From positions 273,001 to 312,500 of the forward strand of contig CAJNDS010002123.1 of NCBI GenBank assembly GCA_905221605.1: a stretch of 39,500 nt of DNA, read 5' to 3'. The notes beneath the pieces are model-generated. The model did no database searches. It was not told where the DNA came from and saw nothing but the letters and a program-made list of their open reading frames with translations. Positions within the stretch are counted from its first letter, which is position 1, and the number at the start of each line of letters is the position of its first letter. A program made the translations under genes and the position numbers. Source of the stretch: Symbiodinium natans. Taxonomy: Eukaryota > Sar > Dinophyceae > Suessiales > Symbiodiniaceae. Shown here piece after piece: positions 1 to 10,212 of the stretch.

Positions 1-92
1 CAAACCCTCTACCCTAAACCCTAAACCCCAAACCCCAAACCCGAAACCCGAAACCCCAAACCCTAAACCCTAAACCCCAAAAACCCTAAACC
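1..92 (-). repeat. Degenerate CCCTAAA array
   Basis: About thirteen units of CCCTAAA with CCCCAAA and CCCGAAA variants. Not a true chromosome end: unique sequence follows within 100 bp, and the C-rich strand runs 5' to 3' from the window edge, which may have been cut arbitrarily. Confidence 0.85.
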
Positions 93-109
93 TCAAAGGA
101 CTGACCTCC

Positions 110-185
110 AACCATGAACTCTTGTTACCGTGGCCCTGCCCATTCCGCTCCTGCCGAACCCGGAACCTGAGCCAGCTGTGGATTT
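110..185. other. GC-rich island between inverted arrays at the left end
   Basis: Same layout as the candidate micro-exons (CCCTAAA at 1-92, TTTAGGG from 183), but more than one frame is open on each strand (for example FRVRQERNGQGHGNKSSW on the minus) and no frame is preferred. Possible exon only. Confidence 0.25.
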
Positions 186-235
186 AGGGTTTAGGGTTTG
201 GGGTTTGGGGTTTAGGGTTTGGGGTTTGGGGTTTG

Positions 236-285
<50 letters not shown>

Positions 286-420
286 GGGGTTGGGCTCGTA
301 TGCTGAGAGGGTGGAGGGTTGAGGATTTAGGAGTCTAGGGTTTAGGGCTTGGGGTTTAGAGTTGAGTTGGGGGTTGGGCTTTTAGGGTTTAGGGCTTAGG
401 GTTTAGGGTTCTGGGTTTTC
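183..420 (+). repeat. TTTAGGG/TTTGGGG runs interrupted by a G homopolymer
   Basis: Telomere-type units at 183-237 and 330-410 surround an unbroken run of 46 G at 239-284. The homopolymer may have grown from the GGG of the unit by slippage, or be an assembly artefact. Confidence 0.85.
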
Positions 421-1117
421 TAGGGCCTCTATGGAGGCTTGCTACAAGGCCCGCAGAGCCTAGGACAGTGATGACAGCTGAGATTTGGCTGAAGGGTGGT
501 ACTTCTGACCCCAAGCAGAACTGTACTTACAAAGTTGCAACTGTACTTATAGGGTTTAGGATTCAGGGTTACAACCCCCAGCTATACCTGTACCCATAAG
601 CCCCCTAACTCCCCCAACCAGGTCAGTAGACTTAGAATTGGCTCTATAGGTACCCATGAACCTCCCAGTTCGGGTTTCGGGTTTAGGGTTTAGGCTTTAG
701 GGTTCAGGGTTTGGGGTTTGGGGTTTAGGGTTTAGGGTTTAGGGTTTAGGGTTTACTCGAAAGTCCCAAAACCACAAAAACCAACCAAACTGCGAAAGCC
801 ATAAACCCTCCCATTCATTTCTGCTAGACTCATGAGGTCTTGATAGATCACAGCGCTTTCTCCTGCTATGATAGGGCTGTAGAGGCTTCCAGGGAACCAA
901 ACAAACCCAAGCCCTGAAAAGCTTCTATGAGCTCGCTGCAACCCCTGTAGCGGCTGCGGCGTTTAAACTTGTACGCCTGCAACCCTATAACCCCATCACC
1001 CTATAGCACTATAGCCCTGCACAACCCTACAACCCTATAGCCCGAATTACAACCCAAAAGCCCTAAACCCTAAGCCTTAAACCCTAAACCCTAAACCCTA
1101 AACCCTAAACCCTAAAC

Positions 1118-1213
1118 CCTGGGCGAAAAGCTTGTAGGTGCTGCCCTCCTCAAGCGTGTTGGCCTCACACTCCAGGATATCCGTCCTGCCGCCCAGGTGC
1201 CACAGATCCACAG
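1118..1213 (-). CDS. Candidate micro-exon (VDLWHLGGRTDILEC)
   Basis: 96 nt, phase 1 to 1: acceptor ACAGCAG, frame VDLWHLGGRTDILECEANTL continuing EEGSTYKLFAQ, donor GTTTAGG, the first telomere-type unit of the neighbouring array. GSTY recurs at 17038-17093. Flanked by CCCTAAA (1061-1120) and TTTAGGG (1230-1290). One of the clearest exon and inverted-array units. Confidence 0.52.
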
Positions 1214-1218
1214 CTGCT

Positions 1219-1467
1219 GTTTATTTTGATAGGGTTTAGGGTTTAGGGTTTAGGGTTTAGGGTTTAGGGTTTAGGGTTTAGGGTTCAGGGTTCAGGGTTC
1301 AGGGTTCGAGGGGGGGGGGGGGGGGGGGGGGGTCAGGGTGGGTTGTAGGGCTTGGGTTTAGGGTTATCGGGTGTAGGGTTTTAGGTTATAGGCTGTAGGG
1401 TTGTAGGGTTTAGGGTTAGAGGGTGCAGGGTTGTGGGGTTTAGGGTTGTAGGGTCTGTAGTTAGGGC
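1219..1467 (+). repeat. TTTAGGG array with 23-nt G tract
   Basis: Ten or more clean units at 1230-1300 turning into TTCAGGG, then poly-G (1310-1332), then TGTAGGG variants to 1455. No gene seen. Confidence 0.8.
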
Positions 1468-1690
1468 CTTGGCAACAGTTGCTCGGGGCCCCTTGCGCGC
1501 AGTTCTCCCCGAGATCTGGGCAAAGGTAGAGGCCAGCGTGCGCTCGTCGGGATGTATGGGCCTCGCTGATGAAGAGGCTGTTTGGATCATTTGTTGGCCA
1601 CGTCGCTTTAGCACAAGCCTGTATGTGGCACAGGGCGCGCTGTAGGACCGCGCTGCAGTTCTTGCATACCAACGGTACGCCGACAGTCCA
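1468..1690 (-). CDS. Candidate exon of a Cys-rich protein
   Basis: A 223-nt GC3-rich minus frame: WTVGVPLVCKNCSAVLQRAL, then CHIQACAKATWP, and LYLCPDLGENC with a terminal NCCQ. Eight Cys, several paired, suggest a disulfide-rich or zinc-binding fold; no family recognised. The acceptor is ACGCAAG and the donor would have to be GC. The plus-strand frame in the same place is a weaker alternative. Confidence 0.45.
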
Positions 1691-2673
1691 CTTGCGTTTA
1701 GAGTTTAGATTAGAGGCTATAGGAGTGTAGGGTCTTATCTTGGGATGCTGTAATGAAACCACGAGAACTACCCCCCCAAACAACTGCCCAAACAACCCTT
1801 TTTGAAGCCTTATCTGGACCTCATTCTAGGCTTATAGGGTTTATAGGTAGGGCTTCAAGGGCTTATAGGGCTATAGGGTTTGTAGGGTTTATAGGGTTTA
1901 TAGAGTTCACAGAGTTCGGCATTGCAAGTTGGATCGTTCGCTAGTCAAGCAGCCGGTCGAAGGACGCAATCATACACACACGACCGTTGGTTCCCACAAC
2001 CTTAAGGGTTTAGGGTTCATGTTGTTCCTGAAGCCAGCTTTCCTCTTACCTTATCCCCAACACAATGGAAAGCCTGGTACCCAAATCGATCTTATAGCCA
2101 AGTGCTCAGGGTTGGTACCCAGATTGAATTGGGCATAATCGTTGGTACCCCGAACTGACCTTGTACCGAGCTGGGCATGAGGGTACCAAACTAGGGTTAG
2201 CACGCAGAATTGAGCTAGTACCAAGTTGGGTAGGGTTGTTGACCTCATTCCGGATTGGGCATTGGCTTTTAAATGTTGACATGAAAGAGCGGGAGCTAGG
2301 TTGGGCAGTCGCGGGCGGCTTGCGTCCTAAAGCCGGACAACAACAGCCTGAACAGCCTGAACAGCCTGCCCTGCTAAACACGCCAAACACCGGATTTTGA
2401 CACAATAGGCAAGGCAAACATGTACTTAGCGCAGGTGCATCTCTCGCTACAGGCATATGTGTATACACACACATGTACATGTGTATAAAGAATGTCGAGC
2501 AACTGATTCCAAAGCCTTGATTGCCTTGATAATTATGAAGTATGGCTGATATTTCTGTATCCCCAAACCCTAAACCCTAAACCCTAAACCCTAAACCCTA
2601 AACCCTAAACCCTAAACCCTAAACCCTAAACCCTAAACCCTAAGCCCCAAACCCCAAACCCCAAACCCTAAAC
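1691..2673. repeat. Spacer: TATAGGG variants, GGTACC-type tandem repeats, clean CCCTAAA array
   Basis: 1700-1910 holds TATAGGG/TTTGTAGGG degenerate units. 2076-2235 holds diverged tandem units of about 20-40 bp each containing GGTACC or GTACC beside TTGGGCAT. A (GT/AC) palindromic run lies at 2455-2490. 2562-2673 is a clean CCCTAAA array of about 14 units. No gene supported. Confidence 0.65.
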
Positions 2674-2727
2674 CCAAAGCTGCTCCTTGCGGCCGAGCTC
2701 AGCGCCGTCGTGTCGCAGTTCGGATTC
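2674..2727 (-). CDS. Candidate micro-exon (NPNCDTTALSSAARSS)
   Basis: 54 nt, phase 2 to 2: acceptor GTTAAAG, NPNCDTTALSSAARSS, donor GTTTAG supplied by the repeat. Two of three frames are open, so weak on its own. Inverted arrays flank (2562-2673 and 2746-2786). Confidence 0.35.
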
Positions 2728-3169
2728 CTTTAACAAAAAGTGGGCTTAGGGTTTAGGGTTTGGGATTTGGGGTTAGGGTTTAGGGTCGAGGGTTGAGGGC
2801 GGTAGAACCCTAAGCTCCCACGCGAAACTCCCTGAAGCCTATGTTCTGAACCCCAGGCTCCCAAAAAAGCTCTAAACCTGAGGCTCTAAACCCGGGTTTA
2901 GGGGGCTTTGAAAGGTTTCGGGTTTAGGGTTTAGGGTTTAGGGCTCTCCGCCTAGTCGCCCACATGCCACCCGAAAGCCCTACGGTTTAGGGTTTAGGGT
3001 TTTCGACCGTTACCTGAGCTTCTACTAAACCGCAACCTGCATATGTGCGCAAAGGATTTAGGGTTTTGAGGTTTAGGGAAAAGGGTACAATGGAGAGATT
3101 CCGCTGGCAGTCATAGATGTTCTTAGTTAACACTGAGACCTCCAAGTCTTTGAGCCAAACGCCTCAAAC

Positions 3170-3258
3170 GCTTCTGGGGGTCGGTTGCCAATCTGTCCAC
3201 GCCGAAGCTGTCGCTGAGGCTGTGAGGATGTACTCCAGGCGCCAGTTGCTAAAGACAC
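3170..3258 (-). CDS. Candidate exon (VFSNWRLEYILTASATASAW)
   Basis: Acceptor GCTTTGCAG, phase-1 entry, minus frame VFSNWRLEYILTASATASAW continuing TDWQPTPRS, donor GTTTGA. GC3-rich; not enclosed by an inverted array pair. The plus-strand frame here is taken as a shadow. Confidence 0.38.
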
Positions 3259-4388
3259 CTGCAAAGCGACCGTATGAGGCCTATTTCACTCCCATTCCGT
3301 ATGTAGCACCGGGACCCCATTTGTAAGTTCCTCTTGGGTCATGTTTGGGTGGTACCTCATGCACGTGTTTGCATCATATAGGGTTTAGGAATGAGGTTCC
3401 TAACCATATAGCATCAACTAGCCCTGTCCCCCAAGAAGGACCTAGACCTGGCGGCCTTTGTCGAGCCTTCCCAGTTCCGCGCCCCTCCCCCCCAAACTGA
3501 CTCCTTATGTAGAAGAACCCACATGTGCCAGAGTTCGGTCTCAAACGAACATCTTGCAAACATCCATGTTCTTTGTGGGAAACCCGGGAAGTGAACACAG
3601 ATTACTAAACCCTCAGCCCTAATCCCTAAACCTTTAAGGAGCGGAGTTCACAGGCTAAGACATGGCTCCGAACCACTCCTTGTCAAGGGTTTTGGGCTCC
3701 GGGTTGCACTGTTTTTGGGGAAGAGGCTCAGTAAAAAACAAATCAGGTTTAGGCTTTGATTCCTTTAAAACAACACAAAATGCGAGAGTCCTTATTATGG
3801 GAACCATAAGTATATTTACGTTCAAGGGTTGCTTGCAGGCTCAGCCAAGCGACAATCGGATGTGATCCCCACAGCCCAGTTGACCACCACTTTGTCCACG
3901 TCGCGCGACTGGAGCAAGGAATTCATTGCATGAGGGGGGGGATCGAGCTAAACCCCAAAAAGGGGGGGGCGGGGGTGGGGTGGAGGGGGGACGGGGGTGG
4001 GATGGAGGGGGGGGGGGGGGTCGATTCTCAATCCGGGCTTGAAACCCTGGGGCGGAGAGGGAGGACATGCAGAGGCGGGCATGGTGCCTGTTCTCGGAAT
4101 CTTTCTGGAAGACTTGCTTTTCGCAAAGGCAACTACCTATAGCATCCATTGCAGTTCTTTTTTGGGGTTTATCCTAACAATAAAGCTGGTTAAAGCAAAG
4201 CAAGAACTAGACTACAGGTAACTTCTGTAGGTCGGGGCACAGTGCAGAACAGGGCTTGCGGAGCTGGGTGCACGAAGGGCTTGAGTTTTCTGCGCTGCAT
4301 TCGAGACCGCTGTCGGCTCGGGGGCACATTATAACACCCCAAGGAAGGCGTAGGTTTGCGACGCGTGTCTCAGTGTCTCAGGTCTATT
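3259..4388. other. Spacer without recognised gene, G-rich block
   Basis: Contains short open frames on both strands, none with convincing codon use or splice sites. 3930-4020 is G-rich with runs of 7-12 G. Telomere-type units are sparse here. A pair of adjacent GTGTCTCA units lies at 4365-4381, just downstream of the small secreted protein gene. Confidence 0.5.
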
Positions 4389-4679
4389 TTAGCAGCTTGC
4401 ATTCAGCGCATCGTCGCCTTGGCAGTTGGAGGCAGCAGCGGCCACGATTTTGTCCATGGCTCCCTTCCAGCCGCTGTCGGAGCAGCAGCCACTGTCCTTG
4501 ATGCACTGGATGAAGGTATTGTCCAGGCTGCAGTTCCCGGCGGCATCGACGGTGTCGACCATGCCGCTGGCGTGGGTGGTACCACAAGTGTTCGCGGCCT
4601 CCGTGTCGCAACCGCAGCCCTGAAGGCTCAGGCACAGAAAGGCAAGGGCCGCAGTCAAAAACGTCGCCAGGAAAGACAT
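4389..4679 (-). CDS. Small secreted Cys-rich protein, intronless
   Basis: A single-exon frame of 96 residues from an ATG at 4679 to TAA at 4389. Residues 1-20 are a signal peptide (MSFLATFLTAALAFLCLSLQ) and the mature part begins GCGCDTEAANTCGTTH. About ten Cys, including CGC and a CC pair (CIKDSGCCSDSG), and an NCS N-glycosylation site, suggest a disulfide-bonded extracellular or vacuolar protein. I recall similar short Cys-rich secreted proteins in dinoflagellates but can name no family. The sense frame is GC3-rich. Unlike neighbouring loci it has no intron and no telomere-type repeat inside, and 44 nt upstream of the ATG lies a relict spliced-leader-like sequence, so it may be a re-integrated cDNA. 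The plus-strand frames over it are shadows. Confidence 0.68.
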   Translation of the reverse strand: MSFLATFLTAALAFLCLSLQGCGCDTEAANTCGTTHASGMVDTVDAAGNCSLDNTFIQCIKDSGCCSDSGWKGAMDKIVAAAASNCQGDDALNASC

Positions 4680-4723
4680 GGGCAGAAAGAGACACTGGAG
4701 CAGGACTGGAAGTGGATGCACGT

Positions 4724-4740
4724 CTTGAGCCGAATGCCGG
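4724..4740 (-). other. Relict spliced-leader-like sequence upstream of the small secreted protein
   Basis: On the minus strand this reads CCGGCATTCGGCTCAAG. The dinoflagellate spliced leader ends GCCATTTTGGCTCAAG. The last eight bases are identical and the CATT before them is also shared; the leader would have lost a few bases. Relict leaders in front of genes are known in dinoflagellates as the signature of mRNA re-integrated as cDNA. The match is short and degenerate, so chance is possible, but its position just before an intronless reading frame supports the call. Confidence 0.5.
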
Positions 4741-5543
4741 AATGACCAGCCTGTGCCAGCAAATTGACTTCAACCATCGGCTATCCGATTCTTGAAGCAT
4801 CTACTGGCTTGCCCACTGCCTCCAGGGGCCCGGGCGGGGCAGGGGGGGGGGGGGGGGGGGGACGTCCATTGCACGAACTTAGAGATTCGGGAGTCGGGAA
4901 GAAATAATCCGCATGCCCTAAGCGTCCACGTCTAGCCGTATTCAGCACTATTGTGACTCTAACAGCCCCCGAACAAAGCCGAATGTCAAACTCCCGAACC
5001 CCAAGCCCCTACCAAACCAACTCTAAATCCCGAACCCAAAACTCAAAACCCTAAAACCGAAACCCTAAACCCTACCTGGTTTCCACGTCTTTGTGAGAGA
5101 GCCCCATAAGAACGGCAGCGTTTTACCCTGGCCACTCAGTAGTCCTACTATGTTGCACGGGCTTGGGGCGAAACATCCCACACCCTGAGGGCCTAAATCC
5201 TCAACCCTCAACTTTCAGCCCTAAAGCCTAAACCCTAAACCCTAAGCCCTCAATCCTAAACCCTCAATCCTAAGCCCGATATCCTAAGCGCTTAAAACGG
5301 AAACCCAACCCAAAGAATAAAAACCCGAAGCCCTGCCTGGAATGCCCTAGCTGGCATGGAGAACTCATACAGCTCTAGGCAGCAGCGGCCCAGTAACAGT
5401 AGACTTTCAACCCTAAACCCTGCACCCTAAACCAAAACCCTAAACCCCAAACCCTAAACCCCAAACCCCAAACCCTAAACCCCAAACCCCTAAACCCTAA
5501 AACAAGCCCCCCAAAAGCCTCAGCCGCGGAGAGTGCCCCCCAC
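4741..5543. repeat. Telomere-type repeat spacer
   Basis: G tract of 20 (4842-4861), then scattered CCCTAAA, CCCGAAC and CCCTCAA units from 4985, densest at 5404-5500. No gene supported; the unique stretches between units show no clear frame. Confidence 0.6.
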
Positions 5544-5611
5544 CTTGTAGGCCACGTACTGCGGGATCGAGGCAGCCGAATGGCAAAAGTACGTCGTGGG
5601 CGTGAAGTTGC
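5544..5611 (-). CDS. Candidate micro-exon (NFTPTTYFCHSAAS)
   Basis: 68 nt: acceptor CTGCACAG, phase-1 entry, frame NFTPTTYFCHSAASIPQYVA then YK, donor GTGGGG. Very GC3-rich. Flanked by CCCTAAA (5404-5500) and TTTAGGG (5631-5680). One of the best islands. Confidence 0.5.
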
Positions 5612-6031
5612 CTGTGCAGGCTTCGGATTAAGGGTTTAGGGTTTAGGGTTTCGGGTTTAGGGTTTAGGGTTTAGGGTTGGTCTAGGGAGTTTTGGGTCGA
5701 GAGTTTGGGGTTGAGGGTCGCTGGATTAGGTCTGGGATTGTAGGGATTCTGGTAGGGTTGCCTGCATGGATCTTTTTGGGCCGTCCGTCGTCGGTGGTAA
5801 TTAATCATTGGCCGTCATGTCATATGTTTGGAGACTTACTACTACTTAAGATCCATCAACATAAGATCTCCATTGTCGTTAATGGTAGTAGTTATGCTCC
5901 GAACCCTCAACCCTAAACCCTAAACCCCAAACCCCCAAAACTTTAATTTGGGATCTTCCAATTTTGTGACATTCCTGAACCCCTCCCCCCCCCCCCCCCC
6001 CCCCCCCCCGGCCCACAAAGGCAACATAAAC

Positions 6032-6076
6032 CCCGGGGGACGTGAGGTTGAGCTTCAATGCAAGTCCGAAGTTAGT
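6032..6076 (-). CDS. Candidate micro-exon (TNFGLALKLNLTSPG)
   Basis: 45 nt, phase 0 to 0: acceptor CCCTAG, TNFGLALKLNLTSPG with an NLT site, donor GTTTAT. The 25-nt C tract at 5985-6009 lies just downstream on the sense strand. Confidence 0.35.
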
Positions 6077-7002
6077 CTAGGGTATAGGCTTCAGGGGTTA
6101 GGAGGTTTCGGGGTTTAGGGTTTGGTGTTCAGGGCTCCAAAACTCAACACCGGTTTTCTTTTTGTGCCCTCAACCCGCCAACCTAACCCGCAAAGTGAGG
6201 TTTTGCAAGGTTCAGGGTTCAAAAGGGATTGGAAAGATCCACCCCTTCGCTTGCTGTGCAACTCCAAATCCCAGGGTTTAGGGTTTAGGGTTTAGGGCTT
6301 AGGGTTTCGGGTTTAGGATTTAGGGCTTCGGGTTTCTGTTTCAGGTTTTCGGGACCCAACAGACGACAAGCGCGAAAGCTGTCCGGCATCGCGAAAATCC
6401 CCCGAATGCTGCAATCCGACCGCGAGCCATGACACTTATGATGGCTGGGGATTTAGAACGCACTTCTGCACAGGTCGAACCGAAAATCCAAGCACCCCAA
6501 ACCCTTAATTCAAGCACCACAAACCGATGTAAATGCACCGCGCCTCTGTCACACGACAGGCTTGTTAAAGTCATGCCACCTTGGGCGGGAAGGTGAGGAT
6601 TGTTGCTGCTGAAAAAACAGGCCTGGCACGACCTCTACACGGAATCGATGGCGCGTGAGCTTGGACCCCTCAACCTTCTAAAACCTAACACCCCTAAACC
6701 CTGAACCCTGAGCCCTAAACCCCAAGTCCCCAAACCCTAGGCCTGGACACCTCTATCCAGCCAAGAACTCCGAGCCTGAACCAGCCACACCCGCACCTGC
6801 AGGCCTTGAGCGCAGCCTCTGATGTCATTATTGCAGCTAACCCTGGCCTCTTAAACTCAGCACCACCAGGGTTTAGGGTACAGGGTTTCCTAAACCCTAA
6901 ACCCTAAACCCTAAACCCTAAACCCTAAACACTAAACCCTAAACCCTACATAAACCCCAGGGCCTTTGGGGGAGCTACAGTCTAGGACCCGAATTTCCCG
7001 AC
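6077..7002. repeat. Spacer with alternating arrays
   Basis: TTTAGGG units at 6105-6320, a 230-nt minus-strand open segment without splice support (6574-6341), CCCTAAA at 6690-6740 and 6892-6955. An island at 6745-6875 between inverted units has an open minus frame (SEAALKACRCGCG) but no convincing boundaries. Confidence 0.5.
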
Positions 7003-7074
7003 CGCCGGGCCCCCAAAATCCGCGCAGAGAAGCTGGACGTGTCGACGGCCACGTACTTCGGGGAGGTGCCCTCC
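7003..7074 (-). CDS. Candidate micro-exon (EGTSPKYVAVDTSSF)
   Basis: Minus frame EGTSPKYVAVDTSSFSARI after acceptor TTGCAG, phase 2 to 2, donor GTCGGG. KYVA parallels QYVA at 5544-5611. The opposite strand is also open (AEKLDVSTATYFGEVPSL); the minus strand is preferred only because its motif is shared. Confidence 0.38.
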
Positions 7075-7109
7075 CTGCAATACTCCGACCAGCGGTTTGG
7101 GGGGACGGT

Positions 7110-7847
7110 TTTGGGTTTAGGGTTTAGGGTTTAGGATTTAGGGTTTAGGGTTTAGGGTTCCCCAGCGGTCCACATATCTAAATAGGGAATACTGGGGCCT
7201 TAGAGTACTCTCCATTTTGGGACCCTGGGGCCCAAGTATATTGATGAGGTACATGGACCCTTAGGGTACGCCTGCTTCTTCTTGTTAAACCCTAAACCCT
7301 CAACCCTAAACCCTCAACCCTCAACCCTCAACCCTAAACCCTAAACCCTAAAGTGTAATCGCGATTCAGGGCTTCTGGGAGTTTTTGGGTCCGAAGCGTA
7401 GGGGGGCTGGAGGGCTGGGTGGAGGGGAGAGAGGCTTTTAGGGCTCAGGATCCCAGTCTGAATAGCCACACGGTTTAGGGTTTAGGGTTTAGGGTTTAGG
7501 GTTTAGGGTTTAGGGTTTAGGGTTTAGGGTTTAGATCCCAGGGATCAAGGCTCTGGGTATGCGAGTGACATGATGTACATGGCACACGAGGTCCAGCTTG
7601 GATTGGCAATGAGCGGTTGAAGAAACGAAATTGCGGGTGCAGGTTCAGGATTCTACCCGGACCCTTGCTGGTTGGAGCAAAGCAGTGAAAGATTCGAAGT
7701 TCATTCCCTCTCAGCCCCAAGCTCGAAAGCCGACGACGTGGGCCCAAAACTCGAAAAGCCAAACCCTAAACCCTAAACCCTAAACCCTAAACCCTAGACC
7801 CAAGACCCTAAACCCTAAACCCTAAACCCTAAACCCTAAACCCTAAC
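7110..7847. repeat. Arrays and an inverted copy of the dispersed intronic repeat
   Basis: TTTAGGG 7111-7160 and 7473-7533; CCCTAAA 7287-7350 and 7758-7847. 7167-7264 is a reverse-strand partial copy of the dispersed repeat also found at 9513-9622 and 11632-11845. Confidence 0.65.
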
Positions 7848-7918
7848 CCCAAAGTCCCCTGAGCTGCTCGCTTGCAGTTCGGCGTGCAGGTCGCACCGGA
7901 GGGAACCAACTCACCCTC
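7848..7918 (-). CDS. Candidate micro-exon with TCTPNC motif
   Basis: Acceptor CGCAAG, frame EGELVPSGATCTPNCKRAAQ, donor GTTAGG from the telomere-like run. SGATCTP.C is a recurrent motif of Cys-rich extracellular repeats in algae and protists, from memory. Flanked by CCCTAAA (7758-7847) and TTTAGGG (7934-7985). Confidence 0.47.
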
Positions 7919-8182
7919 CTTGCGTTTTCGGGGGGTTTAGGGTTTAGGGTGTAGGGTTTAGGGTTTCGGGCTTAGGGTTTAGGGATGTCCCAATGGCCTA
8001 CCGAGGGTTTAGTTGAGGATGTTTGGAATTCAGGGTTTCGGGATGCGATGTCGCTGTGTGGGGCTATAGGGGCTTCAGAGGGGTTTAAGCAAACTCCCAG
8101 TCCCCTGTAAGTTGTTCTGAGTACCCTGGGCCAATAAAAGGCTTACCTCTCAATTGTGGTAGGATGATGGTATACCCCAAAG

Positions 8183-8309
8183 CTAGACCCAGGAGTAAGA
8201 AAGAAATGCAGATAAAAGGGTGCCCTTTTGGTTTACAAGGGGTTCTTACGGAACTCAAACCCTAAAAAAAGAAAACAGGGCCCTACTCTGGGTCCAGAAA
8301 GGGTTATAG
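8183..8309 (+). repeat. Dispersed intronic repeat, left-half copy
   Basis: Starts CTAGACCCAGGAGTAAG, passes through AAAAGGGTGCCCTTTTGG and ends at CTCTGGGTCC. The same order of words is found at 11632-11845 and 12224-12335. Confidence 0.7.
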
Positions 8310-8650
8310 GCTACCTACTCAGCTACGAAGTTGTCAGGGTTTAGTTCGGGACTTGGGGTCAAACCTCAGAAGACACAAGCTCCTCAACCTCAACTACACC
8401 CCGCTCTAGGGTTTAGGGTTTAGGGTTAGGGTTTAGGGTTTAGGGTACCCAAGCCTCCGGATCTATTCCAGAGTTGAAGGGCCCAGGGCCTTATAGGGGT
8501 CGTAGGCGTATGGTGTTTAGGGCTTAACCCTAAACCTGAATCCCTAAACCCTAAACCCTAAACCCTAAACCCTAAACCCTAAACCCTAAACCCTAAACCC
8601 TAAACTAAAACCCCTAGACCCAACCGGAAGGTTCTTGGGAGCCCTGGCAC

Positions 8651-8708
8651 CTGACAGGAATAGATCGTCTCCGTGCCGTTCGCCTCCTTGAGGTTGTTCT
8701 GCACGTAC
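8651..8708 (-). CDS. Candidate micro-exon (YVQNNLKEANGTETIYSC)
   Basis: Strongly GC3-rich minus-strand frame YVQNNLKEANGTETIYSCQ after acceptor TTTCGAG, donor GTGCCA. It has an NGT glycosylation site and a Cys. GT-T-YSC is reminiscent of sushi/CCP-type modules, but too little is present to assign one. Arrays flank in inverted orientation. Confidence 0.47.
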
Positions 8709-9194
8709 CTCGAAAGCTGCTTAGGGTTTAGGGTTTAGGGTTTAGGGTTCAGGGTTTGGGATTTAGGGTTTAGGGTTTAGGGCTTAGGGTTTAGGGTTGA
8801 GGGTTGTAATATGGGCGACCTTTTTTTGGTTCGTCAGGGAACCTGGAACCAAAAGAATGGGTAAAGGGTACCACTGGGCTGCCAAGACCTTCTTCAGGGG
8901 GATGGACTGGGGGCGTGGTTTAGTGCTCAGGATTTAGGGTCTCGGGATTAAGGCTTATAGGGTATAGGGTTTAGGGTTTAGGGTTTAGGGTTGAGGGTTT
9001 ATAGGGTTTATATTGTTTAGGATTCAGGGTTTACGGGGCTTGGGTTTCCAGTTGCAGGGCCGAGGTTCCAGGGTTGGGAGCAGGGTTTCGGTCGCAACGC
9101 GCTCTGATTCACGCTCGAGCTTGAATCCTAGCCCTAAACCTAAACCCTAAACCCTAAAACCTAAACCCTGAACCCTGAACCCTGAACCCTGAAC

Positions 9195-9225
9195 CTGGAG
9201 ATGGGGCTGAATTGCAACTTGCCTC
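9195..9225 (-). CDS. Candidate micro-exon (EASCNSAPSP)
   Basis: 31 nt between acceptor AAACAG and donor GTTCAG, sitting exactly between CCCTAAA/CCCTGAA and TTTGGGG/TTTAGGG runs. Too short for the frame to carry weight alone; the flush splice sites are the evidence. Confidence 0.3.
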
Positions 9226-9512
9226 CTGTTTGGGGTTTGGGGGTTTTAGGGTATTTAGGGTTTTTGGGGTTTAGGGTTTTAAGGTTCCGCAACACCAAGT
9301 TTCTAAACCTGAAGGGCTTGACGTGCAGGGTTAGCGTATTGAGTTGAGCGGATTCGGGCCGCAGGTCTACCTCGACACCTCAAATGCAGATTTTTCGGGG
9401 AGTGCTATCACATTTTTTATAAGTAGAACTCAAAGACATGTGTTTAACAACACACTATGAAAGTTAGGCAATCGAAAAAACACAATTTGGATTTGGGTTC
9501 ATCAATCCCATG

Positions 9513-9622
9513 AGGGTCCATGTACCTTATTAGTATATACTTGGGCCCGGACAGTCCCTAAAACGCAAGTACTGTAAGGCCCATGTATTCCCTATTTGGG
9601 TACACGGACCTCGAGGGATTTG
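9513..9622 (+). repeat. Dispersed intronic repeat, right-half copy
   Basis: GGGTCCATGTACCTTATTAG, then a TATACTTGGGCCC block and TATTCCCTATTTGGGTAC; matches the right half of the 11632-11845 copy and, reversed, 7167-7264. Confidence 0.7.
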
Positions 9623-10133
9623 CCCCTTAACCCTAAACCCTAAACCCTAAGCCCTAAACCCTAAACCCTAAGCCCTAAACCCTAAACCCTCTTAGGGATT
9701 CCAGATAGTTTCTCAAGAATCTCAGGGGCTGGAGCCTAGGGCTTGTACCTTGGACCCTTAAGGTTGTACCCTTCGGTTTTCGGGACCCTGATTGAAGATC
9801 CTCTAAGGTAGTATGAGGGCCAGATTAGGAGTAGATTAGAGAAATCCTTAGGGGTTGCATGCTTAGGGGTCCGAGTATGATTCCCTTGATTGAAGACCAT
9901 GTGACCCTCTTGCCTACTAAGCGCAATAAGGGTCCAGGTACCTCCATGATTGCACAACCCTCAGGAACCCTACCCAGCGTGCTTTGGGGCTGGCAGGATA
10001 TAGGCCTTACAGGCCCCTAAACCCTAAACCCCAAACCCTAGGCCCTGAACCCTAAACCCTAAACCCCTAAACCCTAATCCCCTATTTTCAGCCCTAAACC
10101 GCATGTAGGGCTCATAGGGTCCTTGAGGGCCAC

Positions 10134-10212
10134 CTCCCAAGAACCGGTTGCCGACAGGTCGCGGGGCAGTGCATGGGGAGTCGCCACAGATGAAGGTCGT
10201 GGGATCCCAATC
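10134..10212 (-). CDS. Candidate micro-exon (DWDPTTFICGDSPC)
   Basis: Acceptor CCCTAG is part of the telomere-like run; frame DWDPTTFICGDSPCTAPRPV continues to FLG, donor GTGGCC, phase 0 to 1. PTTF.C parallels PTTYFC at 5544-5611. Inverted arrays lie on both sides. Confidence 0.45.

Noticed and set aside
1-92. True chromosome-end telomere
   Set aside because: The array is degenerate, only about 90 bp, and similar arrays occur throughout the window, including inside genes.
3149-3160. Second relict spliced leader (TTTGGCTCAA on the minus strand)
   Set aside because: Ten bases match, but the leader end AAG is altered and no reading frame starts downstream; it lies within a candidate exon.
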